From: CAYMWF01 sp964394085 [NCBI: uncultured Gemmatimonadota bacterium]
GTDB lineage: Bacteria > GCA-2686955 > CAYMWF01
Length of the DNA: 12,880 bases
Reading direction: 5' to 3'
Assembly (NCBI GenBank): GCA_964394085.1
Contig: CAYMWF010000121.1
Span: 60 to 12,939 of the forward strand
Shown here: in pieces, positions 6,223 to 12,880 of the stretch
Numbering within the stretch: the stretch's first letter is position 1
Layout of the letters: each line of letters begins with the position of its first letter
Translations under genes and position numbers: made by a program
Notes under the pieces: model-generated
Told to the model about the DNA's origin: nothing
The model's database searches: none
The model's input: only the letters and a program-made list of their open reading frames with translations

Positions 6223-7533
6223 CTATGGTATCCAGCCGCCGTTGCCCGGGCCGCCATATGCGCCCATGTCGGAACGGGAACCGTCGGGAAAACCCGCGGG
6301 CCACCTCGGATGAGAGTCGTAAATATCGTCCTCCAGCGAAGGGTCGCCCGTATCGACGCACGGGGAACCGGGCCGGAGCAGATAGTTGAAACCGTAATAA
6401 GTGACGAACAGCGGTGAAACATCGATGTTTCCTTCGCCGGCGTATCCGCCCCGGACATCCGAATAAGTAATCTGAGCATTCCCGGTGAGGATAAAAACCT
6501 CGCCGGGAGAATTGTCCCACAGAATGTTGTTCACCAGCACCGGATTGGCTGCGCCCCAGCAGTAGAGAGCCCCGCCCGCCCCCGATGCCGCGTTGCCGGT
6601 GATGGTGCAGTTCTCCAGCAGGGGATAAGATGTAAAACAGTGGACACCGCCGCCCCAGAGCCCGGTATTGTTATCCAGCACGCAGTTGTAAAATTCCGGG
6701 CTGCACACCGAGATGTAAAGGGCGCCTCCCCAGCGGGCATCGTTTCCGGTAAAAGTGCAGTTCCTGAATACGGGATTTGCCGACTCGGCGCAATACAGGC
6801 CGCCGCCGTACCCGGCCCTGTTATTCGAGATGGTGCATCCGGCAACCTCGGGTGAAGATTGGAAGCAGTCGATGCCGCCGCCGTCGAAAAAGGCGCTGTT
6901 GGCCGTGATGATGCAATCCTCAACAAGGCCGGCGGAACCCTCGCTTATCCGGATACCGCCGCCCCAGTCCCCTTCGTTGTCCGTGAAGAAGCATCCCCTG
7001 ATCACCGCCGCCGCCCCTGTGCAGTAGATACCCCCTCCATACTTCCAGAACCCGCTGCCCGCGGTGTTCCCGATAAAGGCGCATCGCTCGATAACGGGAG
7101 ACGCGCCGTCGCACCTGACCCCGCCGCCCGGCGCCGCTCCGCCGGTAATGTTCAGGCCGGTTAGAACGCTACCGTTTCCTTCGCCGGAATCGATCAGGAA
7201 GACGCTGCCGTTCCGGCCGGCGTCGACCACGGTGGAAGCGATGATTCCGGGATCGGCGGGATCAGTGCTCCGGACTGTGACGGCTTTGCCGGCGAAGGTG
7301 ATTCCGAACTCCTCGTAAGTCCCCGGGGATATGATGATTTCATCTCCGTCAGAGGCCATATCGATGGCTCCCTGGATGGTGGGGCTGTCGTCAGGAACCA
7401 GGAAGACGGCGGCGTCCGCCTTCCCGCCGATTAAAAACAGGGGCGCGAAAAACAACATCAAAAAAACAGCGAATATACGGCATGAAAGCGGATCGTGAAT
7501 GACGGAATAGTTGGTGTGTCGGACCGGTTTCAT
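6223..7533 (-). CDS. secreted right-handed parallel beta-helix protein
   Basis: A 436-aa exported protein. The signal peptide is unusually long at the front (1-18) with an apolar core (19-36) and probable cleavage after ADA at 39-41. The mature protein opens with IQGAID (53-58) and ISPGTY (68-73), the usual entry to DUF1565/pectate-lyase-like beta-helices. It continues with about eight rungs marked by GGG-[IL]-x-C at 136, 166, 191, 218, 243, 269, 294 and 320, spaced 25-30 residues, each with asparagine-ladder text such as NCTFTGN. The C-terminus has SPLFV (373-377), LRPGSPCVDTGDP (386-398) and DMGAYGG (422-428), a common ending in this group. No lyase catalytic residues are evident; such proteins are often adhesins or carbohydrate-binding. 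The ATG at 7533 has GGGGAGGAG upstream; in-frame ATGs at 7593 and 7566 would add 20 or 11 residues ahead of the signal. Confidence 0.85.
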   Translation of the reverse strand: MKPVRHTNYSVIHDPLSCRIFAVFLMLFFAPLFLIGGKADAAVFLVPDDSPTIQGAIDMASDGDEIIISPGTYEEFGITFAGKAVTVRSTDPADPGIIASTVVDAGRNGSVFLIDSGEGNGSVLTGLNITGGAAPGGGVRCDGASPVIERCAFIGNTAGSGFWKYGGGIYCTGAAAVIRGCFFTDNEGDWGGGIRISEGSAGLVEDCIITANSAFFDGGGIDCFQSSPEVAGCTISNNRAGYGGGLYCAESANPVFRNCTFTGNDARWGGALYISVCSPEFYNCVLDNNTGLWGGGVHCFTSYPLLENCTITGNAASGAGGALYCWGAANPVLVNNILWDNSPGEVFILTGNAQITYSDVRGGYAGEGNIDVSPLFVTYYGFNYLLRPGSPCVDTGDPSLEDDIYDSHPRWPAGFPDGSRSDMGAYGGPGNGGWIP

Positions 7534-7612
7534 CGACTCCTCCCCGGTGCGCGATTTCGTCGGCATCAAGACCAGATTCCCCTCCCAGATCAAAAGGAGG
7601 CGCTACAGGTGA

Positions 7613-7639
7613 AGTATAATCTCTTTTTCCGGTTTTCAA
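7613..7639 (-). promoter_or_regulatory. candidate promoter for the beta-helix/small secreted gene pair
   Basis: On the minus strand, TTGAAA (7639-7634) and a strong -10 TATACT (7618-7613, 5 of 6) are separated by 15 bp, shorter than ideal. Predicted transcription start is near 7606, about 73 bases before the ATG at 7533. It lies in the 161-bp gap after the GH38-like gene, so the downstream pair may have its own transcript. Confidence 0.35.
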
Positions 7640-7694
7640 GAAATAAATAGGCGGGTCGGATAACCGGCTGAAACGCGGTTGGAGCGTGGCAATT

Positions 7695-10604
7695 TCAATG
7701 TTCGTCTGAACCCGGCGGCGATATATCGCACCGAATGGATATGAACTCGAAGGGTTCGACATCCAGGATAATACGGCCTTCGGGCGGGTTCAGCATTCCG
7801 GAATGGGAAACGGATGCGTAAAGGGAGCCTGATCCGCCGCCGTCGTCCGCTCCGGAGAGAGGACGCTCCACCGGATCCACGCGGCGCGGATTCGAAAGCC
7901 CGAAGAAATCCGAAAACAGCTCGACCCGCCGCTCGATCCCCGCTGATTCCTTGATCCGGATGATGATGCCGTCGCCGTCGAAGGGGAGCTTGCATGCGGC
8001 TATGTAGACGCCTCCTTCGGGGGAGCTCTCGAGAGTCAGGAGGGACGCTTCCGTCGCCGGGAGGATTCCCGCGCCCTCCGCCTCGATATAGACACCGGCC
8101 AGGGGCATGGAGGCCGCCAGGCCGCATGACGCGGCTCGAGCCGCGTCAAAATCACCGTCGTAAGGGGAAAAAACCTGCTGCTGAACGATTAGAGGAGACA
8201 GCCCGGGCTCCGGGTCAACGGATCCGATCCCGCCGCCTTTGAACATCACCTCGTCAATGTGCCTGAACGCCCTCACGGTGAGATTCGGCGCTTCCGGCTC
8301 GTAGTCGCCAAGCCACTCCATGGATCCGAATTCGTGAACCAGGTTCTGGACGCTCGTCCAGGTGATGCCGTAAGAACCGCCGTTTATCGAGAGATCCACC
8401 CAGTCGTTGGCGCAGAAATTGGCTCCGAACGCTCCGGGGAGGAGGTCTTCACCGGGTGAGACGACGCCGGCCGGGCCGCCGTACCTGAGGGTCGCTTCTT
8501 CCCCGGCGAAAGGGAAGGTCAGCCCGTAAGTCCTTGAATGCTTTTCATAAGGAGTATACGGCACTCGATTTGTATCGAAACACTCGGTGAGAAAGATGCT
8601 CTCCACGCCGTCGATCAGGCACAATTCGAGCCAGGCGAGAGGCGTGTCTAGGAGCTCGATCCGCATCCGGTGGATGTCTTCTGCCGGGTGGTGGACGATA
8701 ATGCTCGAAAGTGTGCGCGCGACTTTATTATAAAGCCCGAACACGGTCTGCCTGTTGGTAGCCGTGATGAGGGCTCCGAAATCGAACTCCCCGCCGGGAT
8801 TTACGAGTTCCCTGCCGTATCTTTTGTCGAGAATGGACACTATCACTCCGGTCACGGGATCGGCTTCGATGCGGAAACAGTCGCTTTCGATCAGATTGCC
8901 TCGCAGGGGGGGGGCCGGTTCCGCCGCTGAAAGGATTCCGGCAAGGTTCGAAGCACCCGCAGGCGGGGAAAGCGGATCGGCGGAATAAGCGCAGCCGGCG
9001 GATCGACAGAGCTCCGGCCGCTCCGAAACCGCCGAAGGGTCATCGAGCGCCACTACGGGATAAACCCGGTATCCGTAAGCCGGAACATCAATGGCTGCGA
9101 ACTCGACAATTCCGTCCTCGGCTCCCGGAACCTCGACCCTGACGGGGCCGCTCCGCTCCACCGGGCCACCGTTGCATACCAGGATGAAGGGATCGGAAAC
9201 GTCTAAACCGCCTGCGATCGACCGTATCGCCGCATCACCCGCCGCGCGTGAGAGGTCGAGAGCCCTGAGTGCGCAGGTCGTCCAGGTGGAATTCTGCTCC
9301 TCGACCTGCTCTTCGGTAAGGAGGCCGGGCCAGGCGCCGCCCCCTCCGGAGTGCTCGTTGAACAGAACAATGTTTCGCCACGCTTCCGCCACAGGTCCGG
9401 CCCTGGAACCCCAGTCAGCGCCGCCGGGCAGGATACGCTCCTGGCCGGGGAAACCGGCACCGCCGGGCAGGATACGCTCCTGGCCGGGGAAACCGGCACC
9501 GCCGGGCAGGATACGCTCCTGGCCGGAGATGCAGGTGACGTCAACATGGGAACCTTCAAGCCCGAGGAGGTCGGCTATGGTGCCGAACAGTTCGGCGCCG
9601 GGCAGGATTCGCTGCGCCGTCCTGATGTAACCGAGGGTTTTCGGAACGGATATGCTGTTACCGTCCCAGGCGCCGCACCAGTCTCCCCGGTAGTTTTCGA
9701 AATCCCGGCCGTATTCGCTTTCCATGTGGTCGAAGAAATCGTCCACGGTGCCGCAGATGATCTCCGGATGCCCGTACGTATCGTTCCACCTGCGGGCGAG
9801 ATTCACCCCGCCGAGGCCGGTATGAGCGTTGTCGAAACCATACATCACGGCTATCGCGTCGTACGGGTAACCCGCTTCCTCGAATTCGGCGACGCGCTCC
9901 GGAAGTGAATCCGTGAGCGTTTTCCATGTGAGAAAACCATAGTGAAAATACCCTTCGGCATAGGAATGGCGGCTCAGCCAGTTCAGAACGGCGGCACTGT
10001 CCGCACCCGCCCAGAGGAACGCCGTATCTTTCACCGGGATGTCGATCGCGCCCCCGAGGGATGTGTTCGTGCCTGTCATCAGCCGGTCGACGCCGCACTC
10101 CGACAGGCGGCCGGGAAGCGCCCATGAAAAACCGGGCACATCGTCCAGCACGGCGGACCGGGGGAAGGGAAGGCCCAGATATTCGGTTATATATTTCGCC
10201 GCGTAAAGAAACCGGTTTGTTTCTTCGGTGCTCCAGTCGGCCGTGTGAGGAGTATGGTATGAAGCGGTCAACCCTATTCTGCCCGCCGTTATCGCCGTGC
10301 GAAGGCGGTCGATTTCAGACCGGGTGCTGCGCCGCAGCCAGTGTTCGAGTTGCCACAGTGTTTCTATGGTATATTTGAAATCGGGATCGGTTTCGGTGTA
10401 TTCCAGCGCTTCGTCGATTATCACCTTGTAGCTTTCGGCGACTTCCCGCGGTGCTGCGGTGAACCCGATGTCGAGATGAGAGAGGGGGAGCAGGTAGACA
10501 TAGTCGACAGCACAACGGCCGGCGCCGGGTGATAACAAGAAAAAAACGGCAGGAAACAATATCGATACAAACGGATTTAAGAGGGAGATACGTCTGGGAA
10601 GCAT
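7695..10604 (-). CDS. secreted GH38-type alpha-mannosidase-like glycoside hydrolase
   Basis: A 969-aa protein resembling glycoside hydrolase family 38 (COG0383). The metal-binding His-x-Asp motif is SHLDIGF (42-48; His43, Asp45) right after the signal peptide (apolar 8-26, likely cleavage after RCA at 30-32). The catalytic acid is probably in LDDVPGFSWALP (153-164; Asp154/155). YGFDNAH (255-261), RGDWCGAWDG (306-315) and NIVLFNEHSGGG (411-422) match conserved blocks of the GH38/DUF5054 branch. The C-terminal beta domains end in EPFEFISIRCD. Length is normal for full GH38. The ATG at 10604 has GGAG 6 bases upstream; an in-frame ATG at 10718 lacks a ribosome site and would bury the signal peptide. 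Odd: residues 361-395 are nearly three tandem copies of GQERILPGGAGFP, next to the conserved DWCGAWD block. Substrate is unknown. It lies upstream of two other secreted-protein genes. Confidence 0.85.
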   Translation of the reverse strand: MLPRRISLLNPFVSILFPAVFFLLSPGAGRCAVDYVYLLPLSHLDIGFTAAPREVAESYKVIIDEALEYTETDPDFKYTIETLWQLEHWLRRSTRSEIDRLRTAITAGRIGLTASYHTPHTADWSTEETNRFLYAAKYITEYLGLPFPRSAVLDDVPGFSWALPGRLSECGVDRLMTGTNTSLGGAIDIPVKDTAFLWAGADSAAVLNWLSRHSYAEGYFHYGFLTWKTLTDSLPERVAEFEEAGYPYDAIAVMYGFDNAHTGLGGVNLARRWNDTYGHPEIICGTVDDFFDHMESEYGRDFENYRGDWCGAWDGNSISVPKTLGYIRTAQRILPGAELFGTIADLLGLEGSHVDVTCISGQERILPGGAGFPGQERILPGGAGFPGQERILPGGADWGSRAGPVAEAWRNIVLFNEHSGGGGAWPGLLTEEQVEEQNSTWTTCALRALDLSRAAGDAAIRSIAGGLDVSDPFILVCNGGPVERSGPVRVEVPGAEDGIVEFAAIDVPAYGYRVYPVVALDDPSAVSERPELCRSAGCAYSADPLSPPAGASNLAGILSAAEPAPPLRGNLIESDCFRIEADPVTGVIVSILDKRYGRELVNPGGEFDFGALITATNRQTVFGLYNKVARTLSSIIVHHPAEDIHRMRIELLDTPLAWLELCLIDGVESIFLTECFDTNRVPYTPYEKHSRTYGLTFPFAGEEATLRYGGPAGVVSPGEDLLPGAFGANFCANDWVDLSINGGSYGITWTSVQNLVHEFGSMEWLGDYEPEAPNLTVRAFRHIDEVMFKGGGIGSVDPEPGLSPLIVQQQVFSPYDGDFDAARAASCGLAASMPLAGVYIEAEGAGILPATEASLLTLESSPEGGVYIAACKLPFDGDGIIIRIKESAGIERRVELFSDFFGLSNPRRVDPVERPLSGADDGGGSGSLYASVSHSGMLNPPEGRIILDVEPFEFISIRCDISPPGSDEH
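9421..9526. repeat. 39-bp tandem repeat inside the GH38-like gene
   Basis: Two perfect 39-bp units (9421-9459 and 9460-9498) are followed by a third copy identical for 28 bp (9499-9526). The unit is a multiple of three and encodes 13 residues, GQERILPGGAGFP, on the minus strand, keeping the gene open. Perfect DNA identity implies recent expansion or strong gene conversion, or an assembly artefact. A related single segment lies in frame at 9596-9613. Confidence 0.95.
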
Positions 10605-10724
10605 ACTTGACTCCAAACAGTGTTCGTCGATGAATCGTTTGAGCCGGCCCGACCGATTCCCTGGTAAATAAGGGCCGTCGGCGGCCAGCCCGCAGCACCG
10701 GTCTGTGACCAGCTTCATAATTAA

Positions 10725-10753
10725 ATAATAATGGGATCCTGGTTTGTCAGCAA
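10725..10753 (-). promoter_or_regulatory. candidate promoter for the GH38-like gene
   Basis: On the minus strand TTGCTG (10753-10748) and TATTAT (10730-10725, 5 of 6) are 17 bp apart in an AT-rich island (10715-10735) that contrasts with its GC-rich surroundings. Transcription would begin near 10718, leaving a leader of about 114 bases to the ATG at 10604. CTGACA (10750-10745), overlapping the -35, offers an alternative reading. Confidence 0.35.
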
Positions 10754-10793
10754 ATTTCCTGCATGCAGAAGCAGGGAAAACGTGAGCTCCTCG

Positions 10794-10823
10794 AAAAAAG
10801 CCGACAGGAGTATCCCTCTTGGC
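10794..10823 (-). terminator. intrinsic terminator after the VOC gene
   Basis: Read on the minus strand, GCCAAGAGGG (10823-10814) pairs imperfectly with TCCTGTCGGC (10809-10800): eight of ten positions, one a wobble. The loop is ATAC, followed at once by six Ts (10799-10794). It lies about 40 bp past the stop codon at 10864, the right place to end the nuclease-VOC transcript before the GH38-like gene's promoter. Confidence 0.55.
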
Positions 10824-10863
10824 CGGAAAAGACAGATCACCAGAGACAATCCGTCATGCCGTA

Positions 10864-11283
10864 TCAAAGGGGCTTCGCCGCGACCAGCACATTACCGTCC
10901 GGATCGGCGAAATAAGCCGCTTCATCTCCCCAGGGCCGGGGAGCCGGTTCGGACAGCTCCCGGGCGCCGGCTGCTCGCAGCCGCTCGACCGATTCGTCAA
11001 GGTCTTCGACATGAAAGTAGAGTTCCGTCCCGGATACGGCTCCCTTCGGCGGAAGCTCCGGCGCCTGCCCGGTATTATGCCCGAATGCTTCACGGTCGTA
11101 TACCATGAGGCTGGATCCGCAGGGAAGGTCGAATATCGTCACCACCGGTTCCTCGGCTGAAACCGGCCAGCCGAACGCTTCGCGGTAGAACCGGGTGGAT
11201 TTTTCGAGGTCGCTCACGGCCAGGACCGTCATTATCAATCGCGCTTTTCGATTTTCAGATTCCTTATTATTCGAAACTGTCAT
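10864..11283 (-). CDS. VOC superfamily protein (glyoxalase/bleomycin-resistance-like)
   Basis: A 139-aa single-module vicinal-oxygen-chelate protein. Conserved text includes VLAVSDLEKSTRFYREAFGW (20-39), GTELYFHVEDLDESVERL (85-102), and the closing PWGDEAAYFADPDGN (117-131), which is the standard VOC C-terminal signature. The Glu expected near the end of the last strand in metal-binding members is not obvious (NVLVAAKP), so a glyoxalase I or dioxygenase activity cannot be claimed. Many such proteins bind small molecules or have unknown substrates. The ATG at 11283 overlaps the upstream gene's stop as ATGA, and AGGAG lies 7-8 bases before it, so translation is coupled to the metallophosphoesterase gene. 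A likely terminator follows. Confidence 0.88.
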   Translation of the reverse strand: MTVSNNKESENRKARLIMTVLAVSDLEKSTRFYREAFGWPVSAEEPVVTIFDLPCGSSLMVYDREAFGHNTGQAPELPPKGAVSGTELYFHVEDLDESVERLRAAGARELSEPAPRPWGDEAAYFADPDGNVLVAAKPL

Positions 11284-12605
11284 TTCCGTTCTCCTGAACC
11301 CGTTCGTCTGAACCGGATTTCAATCGTCATTGTGGAAGGCGCCATTTCCCGCACGATTTTCGACAAGTTGGGCATATCGGGCGGATTGGCGCTGTCTTGG
11401 AAAGGAGCGCCGCGCCTAGCCGGGGCTCGGGAACCGGGACCGTATTCGGGTGGTGCATCGATGGCGGTCGATGGAGGGGGGCCGGCGGTGGTCGACGGGA
11501 GGGAAGCGGAGGTGGTCGACGGGAGGGAAGCGGGAGAATGCGGGATCGGTGGTTGACGCAGAATGACGCGGACGACGGCGTCTTCGGGAAGGCGGGAAAT
11601 TTCAGTCACAATCTCCGCTGCCAGGTGCGCCACCCTTCCTGATGGGCCTGAGCGGGGGAGTGCTGAATCGTATTCGACGATGAACATCGGCCGGGACGGA
11701 AGCTCCACGAACCGCCACGAGACGGTTTTCCCTTTTACGGACTTTGAACCGGTCGCGGATCCTGACCCGCCGCGACTTTCCCTGGCGAGGTCTACAAGCA
11801 TATACCCTTTGGGTTCGAATCTTTCAGCAAAACTTGTCCGTTCGACCGACCCGGGATAGAGAACGGGAACGGCATCCTCCCGCCCCGAACCGCCCGGATA
11901 CCGGGTGAGAACCTGGGCTCGATGGATGTGACCGCCGAGAACGAGGTCGACCCACCGGGGGATGTCGGAGTGCCTGACCACATCCCGATGGCGGCGAAAC
12001 ATGAAATCAACCGGGCCGACTGTGGCCCCTTCCACCGATTGATGCATGCAGAGAACCCTGAAATCCGCCTTGGATCCGCGCAACCCGGTTTCGTCCAGCA
12101 GTCCTGAAAAACGCTCCTCGATACCTTCACGCACAAAAGGGAACCCGGCTATCGCCACCCTGGTTCCCCGGATATCGAGCGCGAAAGTCTCGGGACTGTC
12201 GAATATCCGCAGAAGCTCGTGCTGCTCGAACAGTGTCTGGTGAATGACCGAGCGCTCATGGTTGCCCGGCACGACGAATACCGGGATACCCGATGACGCA
12301 ACCTCGAACAGCGGCTCAAGGGCCATGGCGGTCAAGCCCGGCGGAACCTTCGATCTGAACTGGAGGTCTCCTCCGTGAACCACGACATCGACCTCTCCCC
12401 GTTTCGCCGGCTCAAGAGCCCGCCTGAAGTTGTCGAGAAAATCGCCCCCCCGCCGCCTGCGGATCACCCTGGGTCTTCGCGGCGTATCGAACCCGATATG
12501 CGTGTCCGAGAGGAACAATATCCTTATCCCAACACCGGATTTCACCTTCGACCTGTCGGCTCTCCCCGAATACTTGACTTCGGAATCGATATTTCTCTCA
12601 GACAA
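11280..12605 (-). CDS. metallophosphoesterase of the SbcD/Mre11 DNA-repair exonuclease type
   Basis: A calcineurin-like phosphoesterase with all metal-site motifs: LSDTHIG (32-38; Asp34, His36), VVHGGDLQFRS (75-85; Asp80), VPGNHERS (112-119; Asn115, His116), CMHQS (186-190; His188) and GGHIHRA (224-230). YPGSVER (250-256) plus a later KGYMLVDL are typical of SbcD/Mre11 nucleases, which process DNA ends with an SbcC/Rad50 partner; no partner is visible here. The C-terminal capping region (about 298-440) is interrupted by a Pro/Ser/Thr-rich insert (355-405) with 8-residue repeats. The start is uncertain: TTG at 12605 has AGGGGTGA upstream, giving 441 aa. A GTG at 12545 would begin 10 residues before the first motif strand, closer to typical SbcD starts. 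No clear ATG is available. The stop overlaps the next gene's ATG as ATGA. Confidence 0.82.
   Translation of the reverse strand: MSERNIDSEVKYSGRADRSKVKSGVGIRILFLSDTHIGFDTPRRPRVIRRRRGGDFLDNFRRALEPAKRGEVDVVVHGGDLQFRSKVPPGLTAMALEPLFEVASSGIPVFVVPGNHERSVIHQTLFEQHELLRIFDSPETFALDIRGTRVAIAGFPFVREGIEERFSGLLDETGLRGSKADFRVLCMHQSVEGATVGPVDFMFRRHRDVVRHSDIPRWVDLVLGGHIHRAQVLTRYPGGSGREDAVPVLYPGSVERTSFAERFEPKGYMLVDLARESRGGSGSATGSKSVKGKTVSWRFVELPSRPMFIVEYDSALPRSGPSGRVAHLAAEIVTEISRLPEDAVVRVILRQPPIPHSPASLPSTTSASLPSTTAGPPPSTAIDAPPEYGPGSRAPARRGAPFQDSANPPDMPNLSKIVREMAPSTMTIEIRFRRTGSGERK
11461..11535. repeat. 24-bp repeats encoding ASLPSTT in the metallophosphoesterase gene
   Basis: GTGGTCGACGGGAGGGAAGC recurs at 11488 and 11512, a 24-bp period. 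A degenerate third copy covers about 11461-11487. On the minus strand it encodes ASLPSTTS, ASLPSTTA and GPPPSTA. The period is in frame, so the open reading frame survives. The repeat forms the core of a low-complexity insert in the protein's capping region. Confidence 0.8.
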
Positions 12606-12880
12606 TTTTTCACCCCTGGCGGCTGAACACGATGCCGAAATCCGAAAACGCTGCGAACCCGGTATCCACCTGCCCAAAAAGAACTCAGTACTCGTCTACC
12701 CGAAGGCTAAACTCCTGCCACACAGAAGAGCAGTAAATCGAACAGGTGAAATATTATCAGAAAGCCTGAACTCCGTCAGCTCTCCGTGTAAAAAAATCTG
12801 CATCATCACCCAAGCAGAGCCCCCTAAGAACCTGGACAACCAAAACCGACTACCCCTGCGTTGCAATTTTCTTCACGTGA
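12606..12880. other. gene-free right end with candidate upstream promoter
   Basis: No gene with a credible start or motif was found in this 275-bp stretch, which is more AT-rich than the coding DNA beside it. On the minus strand, CTGACG (12779-12774) and TAATAT (12756-12751) are separated by 17 bp. They could drive the metallophosphoesterase-VOC pair, with a start near 12744. The overlapping hexamer GATAAT (12758-12753) is a better -10 but sits only 15 bp from the -35. The match is moderate. Confidence 0.35.

Noticed and set aside
7655-7683. Intrinsic terminator after the GH38-like gene
   Set aside because: AACCG and CGGTT could form a 5-bp stem on the minus strand, but it is short and lacks a T-tract.
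7636-8127. Minus-strand frame overlapping the 3' end of the GH38-like gene
   Set aside because: Arg/Gly-rich composition typical of an out-of-frame reading; the GH38 frame continues intact to its stop at 7695.
9091-9908. Two long plus-strand frames across the 39-bp repeat
   Set aside because: They are open because the repeat and GC-rich codons lack stops in several frames. The minus frame carries GH38 blocks on both sides of the array.
10605-10718. Upstream start (ATG at 10718) for the GH38-like gene
   Set aside because: No ribosome site, and it would place 38 extra residues ahead of a well-formed signal peptide.

Overview
The window is a 12.9 kb piece of a bacterial chromosome: moderately GC-rich, Shine-Dalgarno-led genes, short intergenic gaps and sigma70-like promoters. 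The secreted parallel beta-helix protein with a DMGAYGG-type C-terminus, the secreted GH38-like glycosidase, and the ferritin-like/receiver fusion would fit an uncultured FCB-group or candidate-phylum lineage (Krumholzibacteriota, Eisenbacteria or Latescibacterota-like). That placement is inference; the window has no rRNA, tRNA or marker gene to settle it.

Layout. At the left edge (1-39, minus) is the first 13 codons of a gene that leaves the window. A divergent intergenic region with a good promoter candidate precedes a plus-strand run of three genes (313-3443): an agmatine deiminase family enzyme with a twin-arginine export motif, a short-chain dehydrogenase/reductase, and an NAPE-PLD/UlaG-like metallo-beta-lactamase-fold hydrolase that overlaps the SDR gene. 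Convergent to it is a half-size YraQ/ArsP-like permease (3517-4038, minus) with its own TTGACA-N17-TACACT promoter. The following 430 bp are intergenic and hold a seven-unit, 15-bp tandem array, just upstream of a plus-strand gene fusing a ferritin-like helical domain to a response-regulator receiver domain (4469-5368).

From about 5.4 kb to the right end everything reads on the minus strand. The likely order of transcription is: a metallophosphoesterase of the SbcD/Mre11 type (12605-11280), coupled by an ATGA overlap to a VOC/glyoxalase-fold protein (11283-10864) that ends at a probable intrinsic terminator. Then comes a secreted cluster: a GH38 alpha-mannosidase-like enzyme (10604-7695), a secreted parallel beta-helix protein (7533-6223) and a small secreted protein of unknown function (6182-5697). 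Downstream of that lies a short relic resembling one BNR/sialidase-type repeat.

The secreted trio suggests extracytoplasmic glycan processing or surface display. The plus-strand trio looks like an accessory metabolic operon, but its shared pathway is not evident. The most distinctive features are the ferritin-like/receiver fusion and three unrelated short tandem-repeat expansions (15, 39 and 24 bp, all multiples of three): one intergenic, one inside the GH38-like enzyme, and one inside the capping region of the nuclease-like protein. I see no CRISPR array, insertion sequence, integrase, tRNA or rRNA, and no clear defence or mobile system.
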